From: an uncultured Bacteroidales bacterium
GTDB lineage: Bacteria > Bacteroidota > Bacteroidia > Bacteroidales > Muribaculaceae
Direction of reading: 5' to 3'
DNA length: 64,000 nucleotides
NCBI GenBank assembly: GCA_947570265.1
Contig: CANOUR010000001.1
Span: forward strand, 1-64,000
Shown here: one piece after another, positions 8,750 through 16,204 of the stretch
How positions within the stretch are numbered: the first letter of the stretch is position 1
Layout of the letters: the number at the start of each line of letters is the position of its first letter
Notes under the pieces: generated by a model
Told to the model about the DNA's origin: nothing
Databases searched by the model: none
The model's input: the letters and a program-made list of their open reading frames with translations, nothing else
Translations under genes and position numbers: made by a program

Positions 8750-9359
8750 GGTTGCGCGAATCGATCAGGACGGTGACGATTTTGGAGATTCCGATGAAAC
8801 ATGGCACTGACATGAGAGCGGCCGTGCCACTTGTGCCGGTGACAATGAAGAATATCATCAAACCGGCGCCCCAGGCCAACCATGTCAGGCCTGACTGGAA
8901 ATTGTCGCGTTTGCGCCGAGTGAAAAACTCGGGAGGCAGCGGCTGGCCGCATTTGATCGACATTTCGATGAGTTTAGCCCGCCGCTCACCGCGTCGGTTG
9001 ATGTAGTTGAGGCTGAGGATGAGAGCGAGCACGGAGAAGATGAACGGGAACCCGAAAACCGCGATGACGCCAATGACTGAGGTTTTGATAAGGCCTCCGA
9101 GGATCGGCTTGCTGTAGTCGTGGTCGGCGAGCCTGTCTTCGATGATCTCCTCAATGCGGTCGGATATGAGCTCTCCGGCCGGGCTTGCCATGATCTGGAC
9201 AGCGGTCATGGTGTCGAGAGTGTCGGTGGCTTCAACGGTGACAGTAGAAAGCGTGTCGGTGCTTACAACAACAGATCGGCTGCCGGATGCCGCGTGAGCC
9301 GGGATGGCCATTAGGCAGGTGATGCTTACAATGATTATCAGCGGGATGAGTTTTCTCAT
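8733..9359 (-). CDS. DUF6249-type membrane protein
   Basis: A 208-residue protein with signal peptide (MRKLIPLIIIVSITCLMAIPAHA), a periplasmic stretch to about 95, then a membrane helix (about 99-128) and a cytoplasmic motif ERRAKLIEMSIKCGQPLPPEFF that is characteristic of DUF6249. Two closely spaced hydrophobic segments follow at about 162-195. In Bacteroidota these proteins are recurrent neighbours of ECF sigma factors, and this one overlaps the sigma start by 17 nt. A role in sensing or relaying an envelope signal to that sigma factor is an inference from position. No enzymatic residues are seen. Confidence 0.75.
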   Translation of the reverse strand: MRKLIPLIIIVSITCLMAIPAHAASGSRSVVVSTDTLSTVTVEATDTLDTMTAVQIMASPAGELISDRIEEIIEDRLADHDYSKPILGGLIKTSVIGVIAVFGFPFIFSVLALILSLNYINRRGERRAKLIEMSIKCGQPLPPEFFTRRKRDNFQSGLTWLAWGAGLMIFFIVTGTSGTAALMSVPCFIGISKIVTVLIDSRNRGRNQ

Positions 9360-9526
9360 AATGACTCGATGGTTTTAAGTAGCTGTTTTGACTATTAGAC
9401 GACGAAAGATATGAGGAAAGTTACAATGGAAAAGAGCGCATTTGAGTTAAAAAAAGTTAAGCAGACATTGTATTCTGTGGTGATTTGTTAATATTGGAGG
9501 CTTAAAGAATCTTCACCAGAAAACAG
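9360..9526. promoter_or_regulatory. Divergent promoter region, sigma module / cydAB
   Basis: This 167-bp AT-rich interval separates the minus-strand DUF6249-sigma unit from the plus-strand DUF4492-cydAB unit and must hold both promoters. On the minus strand TATCTTTC (near 9403-9410) resembles the -7 box. On the plus strand the stretch around 9485-9500 (tgttaatattgg) is a weak candidate. Neither matches the full consensus, so exact boxes are uncertain. Confidence 0.4.
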
Positions 9527-9799
9527 ATGAGCAAACCAATGAATGAGGCTTCGCACCATAGCGCGCGCAAACCACTATTAACCAGAATAATCCGCTTTTA
9601 TCTCGATGGATTTCGCGAGATGACGGTGGGGCGCTGGCTATGGGGTATAATTCTTGTGAAGCTGTTCATATTGTTTTTTGTGTTCAAGCTGTTTTTTTTC
9701 CCTGACATACTCAAACGAGACTATGATAATGACACCGAACGTGCGGCCGCGGTGCGCAACACTCTTCTCGACAGGCAGCACACCACCACCCAACCATGA
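9527..9799 (+). CDS. DUF4492 small membrane protein upstream of cydA
   Basis: A 90-residue protein with an amphipathic basic segment (RIIRFYLDGFREMTVGRWLW), one long hydrophobic helix around residues 42-62 (IILVKLFILFFVFKLFFFPDIL), and a polar tail. These features match DUF4492, a family found next to cydAB in Bacteroidota and, from memory, in some Campylobacterota. The gene precedes cydA by 34 nt on the same strand. No CydX-like small peptide is visible elsewhere in the cluster. Because other bd oxidases carry one-helix subunits (CydX, CydS, CydH), a structural role in the oxidase is plausible but inferred. Confidence 0.8.
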   Translation: MSKPMNEASHHSARKPLLTRIIRFYLDGFREMTVGRWLWGIILVKLFILFFVFKLFFFPDILKRDYDNDTERAAAVRNTLLDRQHTTTQP

Positions 9800-9833
9800 A
9801 AGAATACAATAATCCCCTAATCATTTTGTGCTT

Positions 9834-11402
9834 ATGGACGATCTAATGAGTGTTGTCGACTGGTCACGCGCCCAGTTTGCCCTGACGGCCATGTATCACT
9901 GGCTGTTCGTGCCCCTGACCCTCGGCATCTCTGTAATCGTCGCCATCATGGAGACGATCTATTACCGCACGCGAAGCCAGCGATGGCTCGCTATCACAAA
10001 ATTCTGGATGCGGCTGTTCGGCATCAATTTTGCCATCGGTGTGGCGACGGGCATCATTCTGGAATTTGAGTTTGGCACGAACTGGTCGAATTACAGCTGG
10101 TTTGTAGGCGACATATTCGGTGCTCCGCTTGCGATCGAAGGCATACTTGCCTTTTTCATGGAGTCGACGTTTATCGCCGTGATGTTTTTCGGATGGAAAA
10201 AGGTCAGTGCCGGATTTCATCTGGCCTCGACATGGCTGACAGCACTTGGCGCCACGATCTCGGCGCTGTGGATTCTCGTTGCCAACGCATGGATGCAATA
10301 TCCTGTGGGAATGGAGTTTGATCCGGCACAGATGCGCAATGTGATGGTAAGTTTCGCTGATGTGGCACTGTCGCCTGTGGCCGTACATAAGTTTTTCCAC
10401 ACGGTGCTCAGCGGCTGGGTGCTGGCTTCGGTGTTTGTGATCGGGGTGAGCTGCTGGTTTCTGCTCAAGAAGCGCAATATGCCCATGGCCATCGACTCGA
10501 TAAAGGTGGCCGGATGGACCGGTCTGGCAGGCATATTGATCACATTGTGGACGGGCGATGGATCGGCTGTGGATGTGGCTCGCGTGCAACCGATGAAGCT
10601 TGCGGCCATGGAGGGTCTGAACCGCGGTCAGTGCGGACAGGCGATCACCGCATTCGGAATACTCAATCCGTCGTGGACGCCTGAGAACGGTGAGGATGAG
10701 TTTTTGTTTGACATATCCATACCGAAAGGTCTGTCGTTTCTGGCCACACATGATGTTGACGCGTTTGTGCCGGGCATCTACGACCTTATAGATGGAATAG
10801 AGCTGACGCAGGAGGGCGACACGGTGCGCACCGAGAGCTATGCCGAACGCATAGCCATCGGACGGACAGCACATGAGGCATTGCGCGCCTATGACGCTGC
10901 ATCGGTGGCAGGCGACCAGAGCGCCATGGATTCGGCCCGGGCGGTGCTGAAGGAGAATTACCGCTATTTCGGCTACGGCTATCTTGATACGCCAGAGGAA
11001 GCGATTCCGCCGGTGGCAGTGACGTTCTATACGTTTCACCTGATGGTGACTTTCGGCGGATACCTGCTGCTGTTTATCGTGGCGATGCTCGTGCTTGCCT
11101 ACAAGAAGCCGGCAATTCTCGAGAAACGCTGGCTACAGTGGGTGGGCATGCTGTCGATAGCGGCCGTCTATGTGTGCAGCCAGTGTGGATGGCTCACAGC
11201 CGAGTTTGGCCGCCAGCCATGGATCATACAGGACATCATGCCCACGAAGGCTGCCGTGTCGAGCATATCGACATCGACGGTGGTGATCACATTCTCGATG
11301 TTCGCCATTTTGTTCACTCTGCTGCTTGTGGCTGAGGTGGGAATAATGGTGCGACAGATATCGAAAGGATCAAAAACTGATTACGAAACCTTAACAGATT
11401 GA
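9834..11402 (+). CDS. cydA: Cytochrome bd ubiquinol oxidase subunit I
   Basis: This 522-residue integral membrane protein is the haem-bearing, quinol-oxidising subunit of the high-affinity bd oxidase. Visible landmarks are His22 (MYHWLFVPLTLG, a haem ligand), the paired glutamates in FGAPLAIEGILAFFMEST (proton channel), the His in FFHTVLSGWV (haem b558 ligand), PMKLAAMEG at the start of the Q-loop, the Met of FHLMVTFGGY, and GRQPW near residue 455. Length equals the E. coli protein. ATG 9834 is chosen; a GTG two codons before and an ATG four codons later are alternatives. cydB follows 5 nt after the stop. The enzyme lets a gut anaerobe scavenge trace oxygen. Confidence 0.95.
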   Translation: MDDLMSVVDWSRAQFALTAMYHWLFVPLTLGISVIVAIMETIYYRTRSQRWLAITKFWMRLFGINFAIGVATGIILEFEFGTNWSNYSWFVGDIFGAPLAIEGILAFFMESTFIAVMFFGWKKVSAGFHLASTWLTALGATISALWILVANAWMQYPVGMEFDPAQMRNVMVSFADVALSPVAVHKFFHTVLSGWVLASVFVIGVSCWFLLKKRNMPMAIDSIKVAGWTGLAGILITLWTGDGSAVDVARVQPMKLAAMEGLNRGQCGQAITAFGILNPSWTPENGEDEFLFDISIPKGLSFLATHDVDAFVPGIYDLIDGIELTQEGDTVRTESYAERIAIGRTAHEALRAYDAASVAGDQSAMDSARAVLKENYRYFGYGYLDTPEEAIPPVAVTFYTFHLMVTFGGYLLLFIVAMLVLAYKKPAILEKRWLQWVGMLSIAAVYVCSQCGWLTAEFGRQPWIIQDIMPTKAAVSSISTSTVVITFSMFAILFTLLLVAEVGIMVRQISKGSKTDYETLTD

Positions 11403-11407
11403 CAACG

Positions 11408-12583
11408 ATGATTGAACTTGAACATCTGCAGACCTACTGGTGGCTGCTCATCTCGGTGCTTGGCGCCGTGCTGGTGTTTCTACTGCTGGTGCAGGGAGGC
11501 CAGACATTACTGCTCTCGTTCCGCCGCGACGACGACCGTTCGATGCCCGTCGAGCTCATCGTCAACTCGCTTGGACATAAATGGGAACTGACGTTTACGA
11601 CACTTGTGGTTTTCGGAGGCGCGTTTTTCGCTTCATTCCCGCTGTTTTACTCTACCAGCTTCGGCGGTGCCTACTGGCTGTGGATGCTGATTCTATTCAG
11701 TTTCATAATCCAGGCGGTGAGCTATGAATTCCGCTCCAAGCCGGGCAATCTTTTAGGCACCCGCACCTATGATGTGTTTCTGTTCATCAACGGCTGCGTG
11801 GGGTGTGTGCTGTTGGGCGTGGCTGTGGCCATGTTTTTTAATCCGTCGGACTTCACCGTTAGGATGGCCAACATACTTGACGGCGGATCGCCGGTGATCT
11901 CCCGCTGGGCACCCACCCATGGTCTGGAGGCGATATTCGACTGGTTCAATCTGCTTCTCGGCTTCACGGTTCTTTTCCTCGCCCGCACGCAGGGGTCGCT
12001 ATACCTGATCAACAACATACGTGACAACGATGTGCTTTTTCAGCGTCTGCGCCGCTCAGTGCTGGTCAACGGACTGATATTTGTGGTGCTTTTCCTGACG
12101 TTCATGACATGCCTGCTGTGCCGCGACGGGTATCAGGCAGTATCGGCCAACGGTGTGCCTGACAATCTGCATGCGTTCGAGGCCGTGCCGTTCAAGTATT
12201 TCATGAATTATGTGGAGATGTGGTGGTGCATACCCGTGCTGCTTGCGGGTGTGCTGCTGGTGCTCTACGGCATCGGCCGCACCGTTTTGCAGAAAAAGCC
12301 GTTCACTCAGGGCATATGGTTTACCGGCATAGGCACGATATTGGTTGTGCTGACACTGTTCTGGGTAGCAGGATACAATGACACAGCTTATTATCCGTCT
12401 ACAGATCCGTCGAGCTCACTGTCGATACGCAACAGTTCGTCGTCGCTGTTCACCCTGCAGGTGATGAGCTGCGTGTCGGTGCTTGTACCCTTCGTGGCAG
12501 GCTATATCGCCTATGTATGGCATTCGATGGATCGCAAGAAAACCACTCCCGCCGACCTTGCCGACGGCAACGAAAAATACTGA
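11408..12583 (+). CDS. cydB: Cytochrome bd ubiquinol oxidase subunit II
   Basis: A 391-residue polytopic protein that pairs with CydA in the bd oxidase. It shows the N-terminal YWWLLISVLGAVLVFLLLVQGG segment with the helix-1 glutamine-rich turn, then multiple membrane helices, and the HGLEAIFDWFNLLLGFTV region. ATG 11408 lies 5 nt beyond the cydA stop; a TTG three codons earlier would overlap cydA. The Q-G-G-Q motif and overall length fit the family. A strong terminator follows, so DUF4492-cydA-cydB forms a complete transcription unit. Confidence 0.93.
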   Translation: MIELEHLQTYWWLLISVLGAVLVFLLLVQGGQTLLLSFRRDDDRSMPVELIVNSLGHKWELTFTTLVVFGGAFFASFPLFYSTSFGGAYWLWMLILFSFIIQAVSYEFRSKPGNLLGTRTYDVFLFINGCVGCVLLGVAVAMFFNPSDFTVRMANILDGGSPVISRWAPTHGLEAIFDWFNLLLGFTVLFLARTQGSLYLINNIRDNDVLFQRLRRSVLVNGLIFVVLFLTFMTCLLCRDGYQAVSANGVPDNLHAFEAVPFKYFMNYVEMWWCIPVLLAGVLLVLYGIGRTVLQKKPFTQGIWFTGIGTILVVLTLFWVAGYNDTAYYPSTDPSSSLSIRNSSSSLFTLQVMSCVSVLVPFVAGYIAYVWHSMDRKKTTPADLADGNEKY

Positions 12584-12602
12584 TCAGCAGATCGAGTTTC
12601 AC

Positions 12603-12641
12603 AGGCTGCCTGACAGTCACGAATCGTCAGGCAGCCTTTTT
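12603..12641 (+). terminator. Intrinsic terminator after cydB
   Basis: A perfect 12-bp stem (aggctgcctgac at 12603-12614, gtcaggcagcct at 12626-12637) with an 11-nt loop is followed by TTTTT. It ends the DUF4492-cydAB unit 20 nt downstream of the cydB stop. Confidence 0.9.
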
Positions 12642-12667
12642 ACTCTTCATCAAGCAAGTAACTTATT

Positions 12668-13105
12668 ATGAAAAAATTATTCGCTATCATCATCTCTTTT
12701 CTGATGGTGTTCGTCGCTTTGGCCGAAGACCATCGGCTGCTTGGAGTGCAGCTGGGCTACAACGGCAAATATGGCTATGTAAACCAGAAAGGCCGCTATC
12801 TGATCCGTCCGATCTATGACAACGCGCGCCAGTTCAGACAAGACTTCGCCGCAGTGGAGATCAACGGCAAATGGGGTTTCATCGACAAACGCGGCCGCAC
12901 CCTGGTGAAATGCCAATTCACATCGGTCATGGACTTCAACCGCGGGTATGCAATTGTTAAAATGGGCGACAAGTGGGGTGCAGTCAATACCAAAGGTGAA
13001 CTCGAGATACCATGCGAATACGACCGCCACGAAGATCTGCTCAACCTCAAGGTGATACAGCTCACCCCCGAACAGGTGGAGATGTTGAAAAAACTCGGTC
13101 TGTAG
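12668..13105 (+). CDS. Secreted WG-repeat protein
   Basis: A 145-residue protein with a signal peptide (MKKLFAIIISFLMVFVALA) and three tandem WG-type beta repeats: GKYGYVNQKGRYLIRPIYD near residue 34, GKWGFIDKRGRTLVKCQFT near 67, and DKWGAVNTKGELEIPCEYD near 100. WG repeats are thought to mediate binding; no catalytic part is present. The C-terminus ends in a short helix (TPEQVEMLKKLGL). It sits alone between the cydB terminator and mutL. Function is unknown, and most WG-repeat proteins are longer. Confidence 0.75.
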   Translation: MKKLFAIIISFLMVFVALAEDHRLLGVQLGYNGKYGYVNQKGRYLIRPIYDNARQFRQDFAAVEINGKWGFIDKRGRTLVKCQFTSVMDFNRGYAIVKMGDKWGAVNTKGELEIPCEYDRHEDLLNLKVIQLTPEQVEMLKKLGL

Positions 13106-13106
13106 A

Positions 13107-13129
13107 GAGTGTGTTTACTTTTAACACAC
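13107..13129. repeat. GAGTGTGT...TTTAACACAC motif
   Basis: Just after the WG-repeat gene, gagtgtgtttacttttaaca (continuing cac) forms an imperfect palindrome gtgtgtt/aacacac. Closely related sequences occur at 7821-7842 and 37791-37811. It could be a hairpin terminator or an operator. Confidence 0.4.
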
Positions 13130-13173
13130 AGAAGTCATCTTGACTTCACACTCAGAGATTCGATGAAAAATCG

Positions 13174-13181
13174 TATCTTTG
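13174..13181 (+). promoter_or_regulatory. -7 box of the mutL promoter
   Basis: TATCTTTG matches the Bacteroidota -7 consensus TAnnTTTG exactly and ends 6 nt before the mutL ATG. Transcription would begin at or next to the start codon, giving a leaderless message. No clear TTTG box is visible 19-21 nt upstream. Confidence 0.7.
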
Positions 13182-13187
13182 CGTGAT

Positions 13188-15026
13188 ATGAGTGACATTA
13201 TCAGACTACTGCCTGATTCAGTGGCAAACCAGATCGCCGCAGGCGAGGTGATACAGCGCCCTGCATCGGTCATCAAGGAGCTGGTTGAGAACGCAGTCGA
13301 TGCCGGCGGTACCCAGATCACCATTGTGATCAAGGACGCAGGTCGCACGCTGATACAGGTGATCGACAATGGCTCGGGCATGAGCGAGACAGATGCACGC
13401 ATGGCATTTGAACGCCACGCGACATCAAAAATCACTGATGCTTCCGATCTGTTCAGCCTGCACACAATGGGATTTCGCGGTGAGGCTCTGGCATCGATCG
13501 CCGCTATCGCACAGATCGACCTCCGCTCGATGCGTCATGGCGACTCAATGGGCACACGCATCATCATCAACGGGTCGGTTGTGGAAAGCCAGCAACCCGA
13601 GGCATGTGTGGCCGGAACGAACATCATGGTCAAGAACCTGTTTTACAATGTGCCGGCCAGGCGTAAATTCCTAAAAAAAGACTCTGTGGAGCTTAGCCAG
13701 ATCATGCGCGAATTCGAGCGTCTGGCACTCGTGAACTGCGACCGCGAATTTACGTTGGTGCACAATGATGTGACCTTGCATTCACTTCGTCCGGCGCCAA
13801 TGTTGCGGAGGATAGCCGACCTGTTCGGCAAGAATCTCGACCGACAGCTCATACCGGTGGAAAGCGACACCTCGATAGTGCGCATAGAGGGCTATGTCGG
13901 TCTGCCGGAACACGCCCGCAAGCGCAATCCGCTGCAATATCTGACGGTCAACGGCCGCAACATGCGCCATCCGCCATTCCACAAGGCTATATTATCGTGC
14001 TATGAGCGACTGCTTCCACCTGACCAGCAACCGAACTATTTTCTCAACTTCACGGTCGAGCCAGACACGATCGATGTCAACATCCATCCGACAAAGCACG
14101 AGATAAAGTTTGAGAACGAACAGGCCATATGGCAGATACTGGCCGCTGCCGTGAGAGAGTCGCTTGGGCGCTTCAATGCCGGCCCGGCAATCGATTTTGA
14201 CCGTGAGGATGTGCCCGACATACCGGCTTTCGCCCCTGATGCCACGGCATCGCACAACATAGACACCGAACCGGGTTACAATCCGTTCAGGGTTGAACAC
14301 AGCAGATCGGGCGCGCCTAACGACTGGATGAAGCTGTATGACAACTTCAACTCGCGGCGTGCCGATGCTCTTTCATCGGCCATAGACATAACGGCTGACG
14401 ACAACTACAGCGAGGCGGATAGCCACGCACTGCAAGGAGAGCTTGATCTTGATCTCTCGCCCGCCACACCGTCGGTGATGCAGCTCAAGAACCGTTATAT
14501 ACTGAGTCCGTCACGCGATGGGCTTATGGTAGTTGACCAGCACCGGGCGCACAAGCGCGTGCTATATGAGGACTACCTGCGGTCGGCAACGCAAGGCAAT
14601 CTCGCATCACAGCGTCTGATATTTCCGGAAGTGCTAAGGCTTTCGCCGGCGCAAAACGCGATCATGGAGACCCTTGCCAGCGAAGCCACACACCTTGGGT
14701 TTGATCTGACACCGACCGGAGACAACACGTGGAGCATCAACGCATCGCCTGCGGCACTTGCCGATCTGAATCCACGCGACATGATGCTGATGATGGTGGA
14801 AGATGCGACAGAGAGCGGGTGTATGCCCGGCGACAACCTTCGCGAACGCATTGCCATAGCCATGGCCGAGAATGCCTCGGTGAAGCCGGGTCAGGCTCTG
14901 AGCCGCGACGAGATGGACCGCATCACAGGCGAACTGATGAAACTCGCCTCTCCGGGCTATACTCCTGACGGACAACGCACATTCATCATACTCAGTCTTG
15001 AAGAAATCACACGAATGCTCGGATGA
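13188..15026 (+). CDS. mutL: DNA mismatch repair protein MutL
   Basis: A 612-residue protein that couples mismatch recognition by MutS to strand removal. The N-terminal GHKL ATPase is complete: IAAGEVIQRP and ELVENAVDAGG near residues 19-45, DNGSGM near 62, and GFRGEALASIAA near 95. The linker spans about 330-430. The C-terminal dimerisation domain carries DQHRAHKRVLYE near 448. In endonuclease-type MutL this motif reads DQHA-xx-E-xxxx-E; here the first Glu position is Lys. The usual CPHGRP near the end is replaced by TPDGQR, so nicking activity appears lost. ATG 13188 is used; a TTG three codons upstream lies in the promoter. It overlaps the DUF4105 gene by 4 nt. Confidence 0.95.
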   Translation: MSDIIRLLPDSVANQIAAGEVIQRPASVIKELVENAVDAGGTQITIVIKDAGRTLIQVIDNGSGMSETDARMAFERHATSKITDASDLFSLHTMGFRGEALASIAAIAQIDLRSMRHGDSMGTRIIINGSVVESQQPEACVAGTNIMVKNLFYNVPARRKFLKKDSVELSQIMREFERLALVNCDREFTLVHNDVTLHSLRPAPMLRRIADLFGKNLDRQLIPVESDTSIVRIEGYVGLPEHARKRNPLQYLTVNGRNMRHPPFHKAILSCYERLLPPDQQPNYFLNFTVEPDTIDVNIHPTKHEIKFENEQAIWQILAAAVRESLGRFNAGPAIDFDREDVPDIPAFAPDATASHNIDTEPGYNPFRVEHSRSGAPNDWMKLYDNFNSRRADALSSAIDITADDNYSEADSHALQGELDLDLSPATPSVMQLKNRYILSPSRDGLMVVDQHRAHKRVLYEDYLRSATQGNLASQRLIFPEVLRLSPAQNAIMETLASEATHLGFDLTPTGDNTWSINASPAALADLNPRDMMLMMVEDATESGCMPGDNLRERIAIAMAENASVKPGQALSRDEMDRITGELMKLASPGYTPDGQRTFIILSLEEITRMLG

Positions 15027-16204
15027 TACGCACTCTACTACAAATTGCAATCAGTATTCTGGCCATCACAGCCGCCAACGCATCGCCAAGGGTGTCGCTG
15101 CTGACTTTTTTCCCGGGTAGCGAGATTTATGAGCTTGAGGGTCACACGGCGCTCCGAGTGGTGGACGGGCGTGGCGACACGGCCTACAACTGGGGCACAT
15201 TTGACTTTCTCGCACCGGGATTTGTCTACCGGTTTGTCAGCGGCCAAACCGACTATATGGTTGCGGCAGCCCCGACTGATCTTTTCCTGAGCTATTATGC
15301 CGATTCGGGGCGGCGAGTGGTCGAGCAGGAGCTGAATCTCAACGAAGACCAGACCGCGCGTCTGATACGCCTGATCGACACGAACATGCGGCCTGAGAAC
15401 CGTGTATACCGCTATAACTATGTGCTCGACAACTGCGCCACGCGCCCTCTCAATCTGATCGAGCGGGCATCGGGTGACTCCCTCACACTCGAGCCATACA
15501 CTGGAAACGGCGATACATTCCGAGAGGCCATGCGCCACTATCACGCTGCATATCCATGGTATCAGTTCGGCATCGATATGGCTCTGGGCTGCGGCATCGA
15601 CCGTCAGATAAGCAATCGTGAGAAAGCCTTTGCCCCTGTCGATCTGATGCATATTGCCTCGACTGCACTTGTCGATGACGGAAGCGGCAATCGCGTGCCG
15701 TTGGTACGTGCGACCCATGTTATGGTCAACGGCCGTCCCGGAGGCGCATCCCTCCCCCCTACCCCATGGTGGCTCACTCCGGTGTTCTGGGCATATGTCG
15801 CGCTGGGAATAACGATAGCCGTGTCATGGCGCAATTTCATCCACCACCGTCTGTCGCGTGTGATGGACACGGTGCTTTTCGGGATGGCGGGCATAGCCGG
15901 ACTTGTGCTGACGTTCCTGATCTTCGTGTCGGTTCATGAGGCCACATCACCCAACTGGCTGTATCTGTGGCTTAATCCGATGTGCCTGTTTATCGCCGCG
16001 GGTGTCTGGATAAAAAAATGGTCGCACGCGGTTTATTGGCTGCAAATTATTAACTTTGCACTTGTTTTGACCCTCGGAGTTCTCGGCGCTTATGGCGTCC
16101 AGAGCCTGAACGCTGCATTTTGGCCGCTGATGTTCAGCGACATTATGCGGTCTATGACATATATTTACCTATACAGATGCAACGCAGCACGTCCACCACT
16201 TTGA
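15023..16204 (+). CDS. DUF4105 (Lnb N-terminal-like) exported membrane protein
   Basis: A 393-residue protein with signal peptide (MIRTLLQIAISILAITAANA), a soluble domain to about residue 245, and four or five membrane helices at about 252-385. The soluble part matches DUF4105: His41 in ELEGHTALRV, then YNWGTFDF, and Cys138 in LDNCATRPLNLIE. The ordered His then Cys recall permuted NlpC/P60-like folds, so a cysteine hydrolase or amidase activity is possible but unproven. It overlaps mutL by 4 nt and the following phosphatase-like gene by about 28 nt. The two downstream proteins are both exported and may work together. Confidence 0.8.
   Translation: MIRTLLQIAISILAITAANASPRVSLLTFFPGSEIYELEGHTALRVVDGRGDTAYNWGTFDFLAPGFVYRFVSGQTDYMVAAAPTDLFLSYYADSGRRVVEQELNLNEDQTARLIRLIDTNMRPENRVYRYNYVLDNCATRPLNLIERASGDSLTLEPYTGNGDTFREAMRHYHAAYPWYQFGIDMALGCGIDRQISNREKAFAPVDLMHIASTALVDDGSGNRVPLVRATHVMVNGRPGGASLPPTPWWLTPVFWAYVALGITIAVSWRNFIHHRLSRVMDTVLFGMAGIAGLVLTFLIFVSVHEATSPNWLYLWLNPMCLFIAAGVWIKKWSHAVYWLQIINFALVLTLGVLGAYGVQSLNAAFWPLMFSDIMRSMTYIYLYRCNAARPPL

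Noticed and set aside
9864..11039. Long minus-strand frame opposite cydA
   Set aside because: It is a codon-bias shadow of cydA, His/Arg/Cys-rich with no domain features.
16120..16176. Upstream start for the phosphatase-like gene
   Set aside because: It would add 19 residues before the signal peptide and overlap the DUF4105 gene by 85 nt; ATG 16177 gives a normal export signal.
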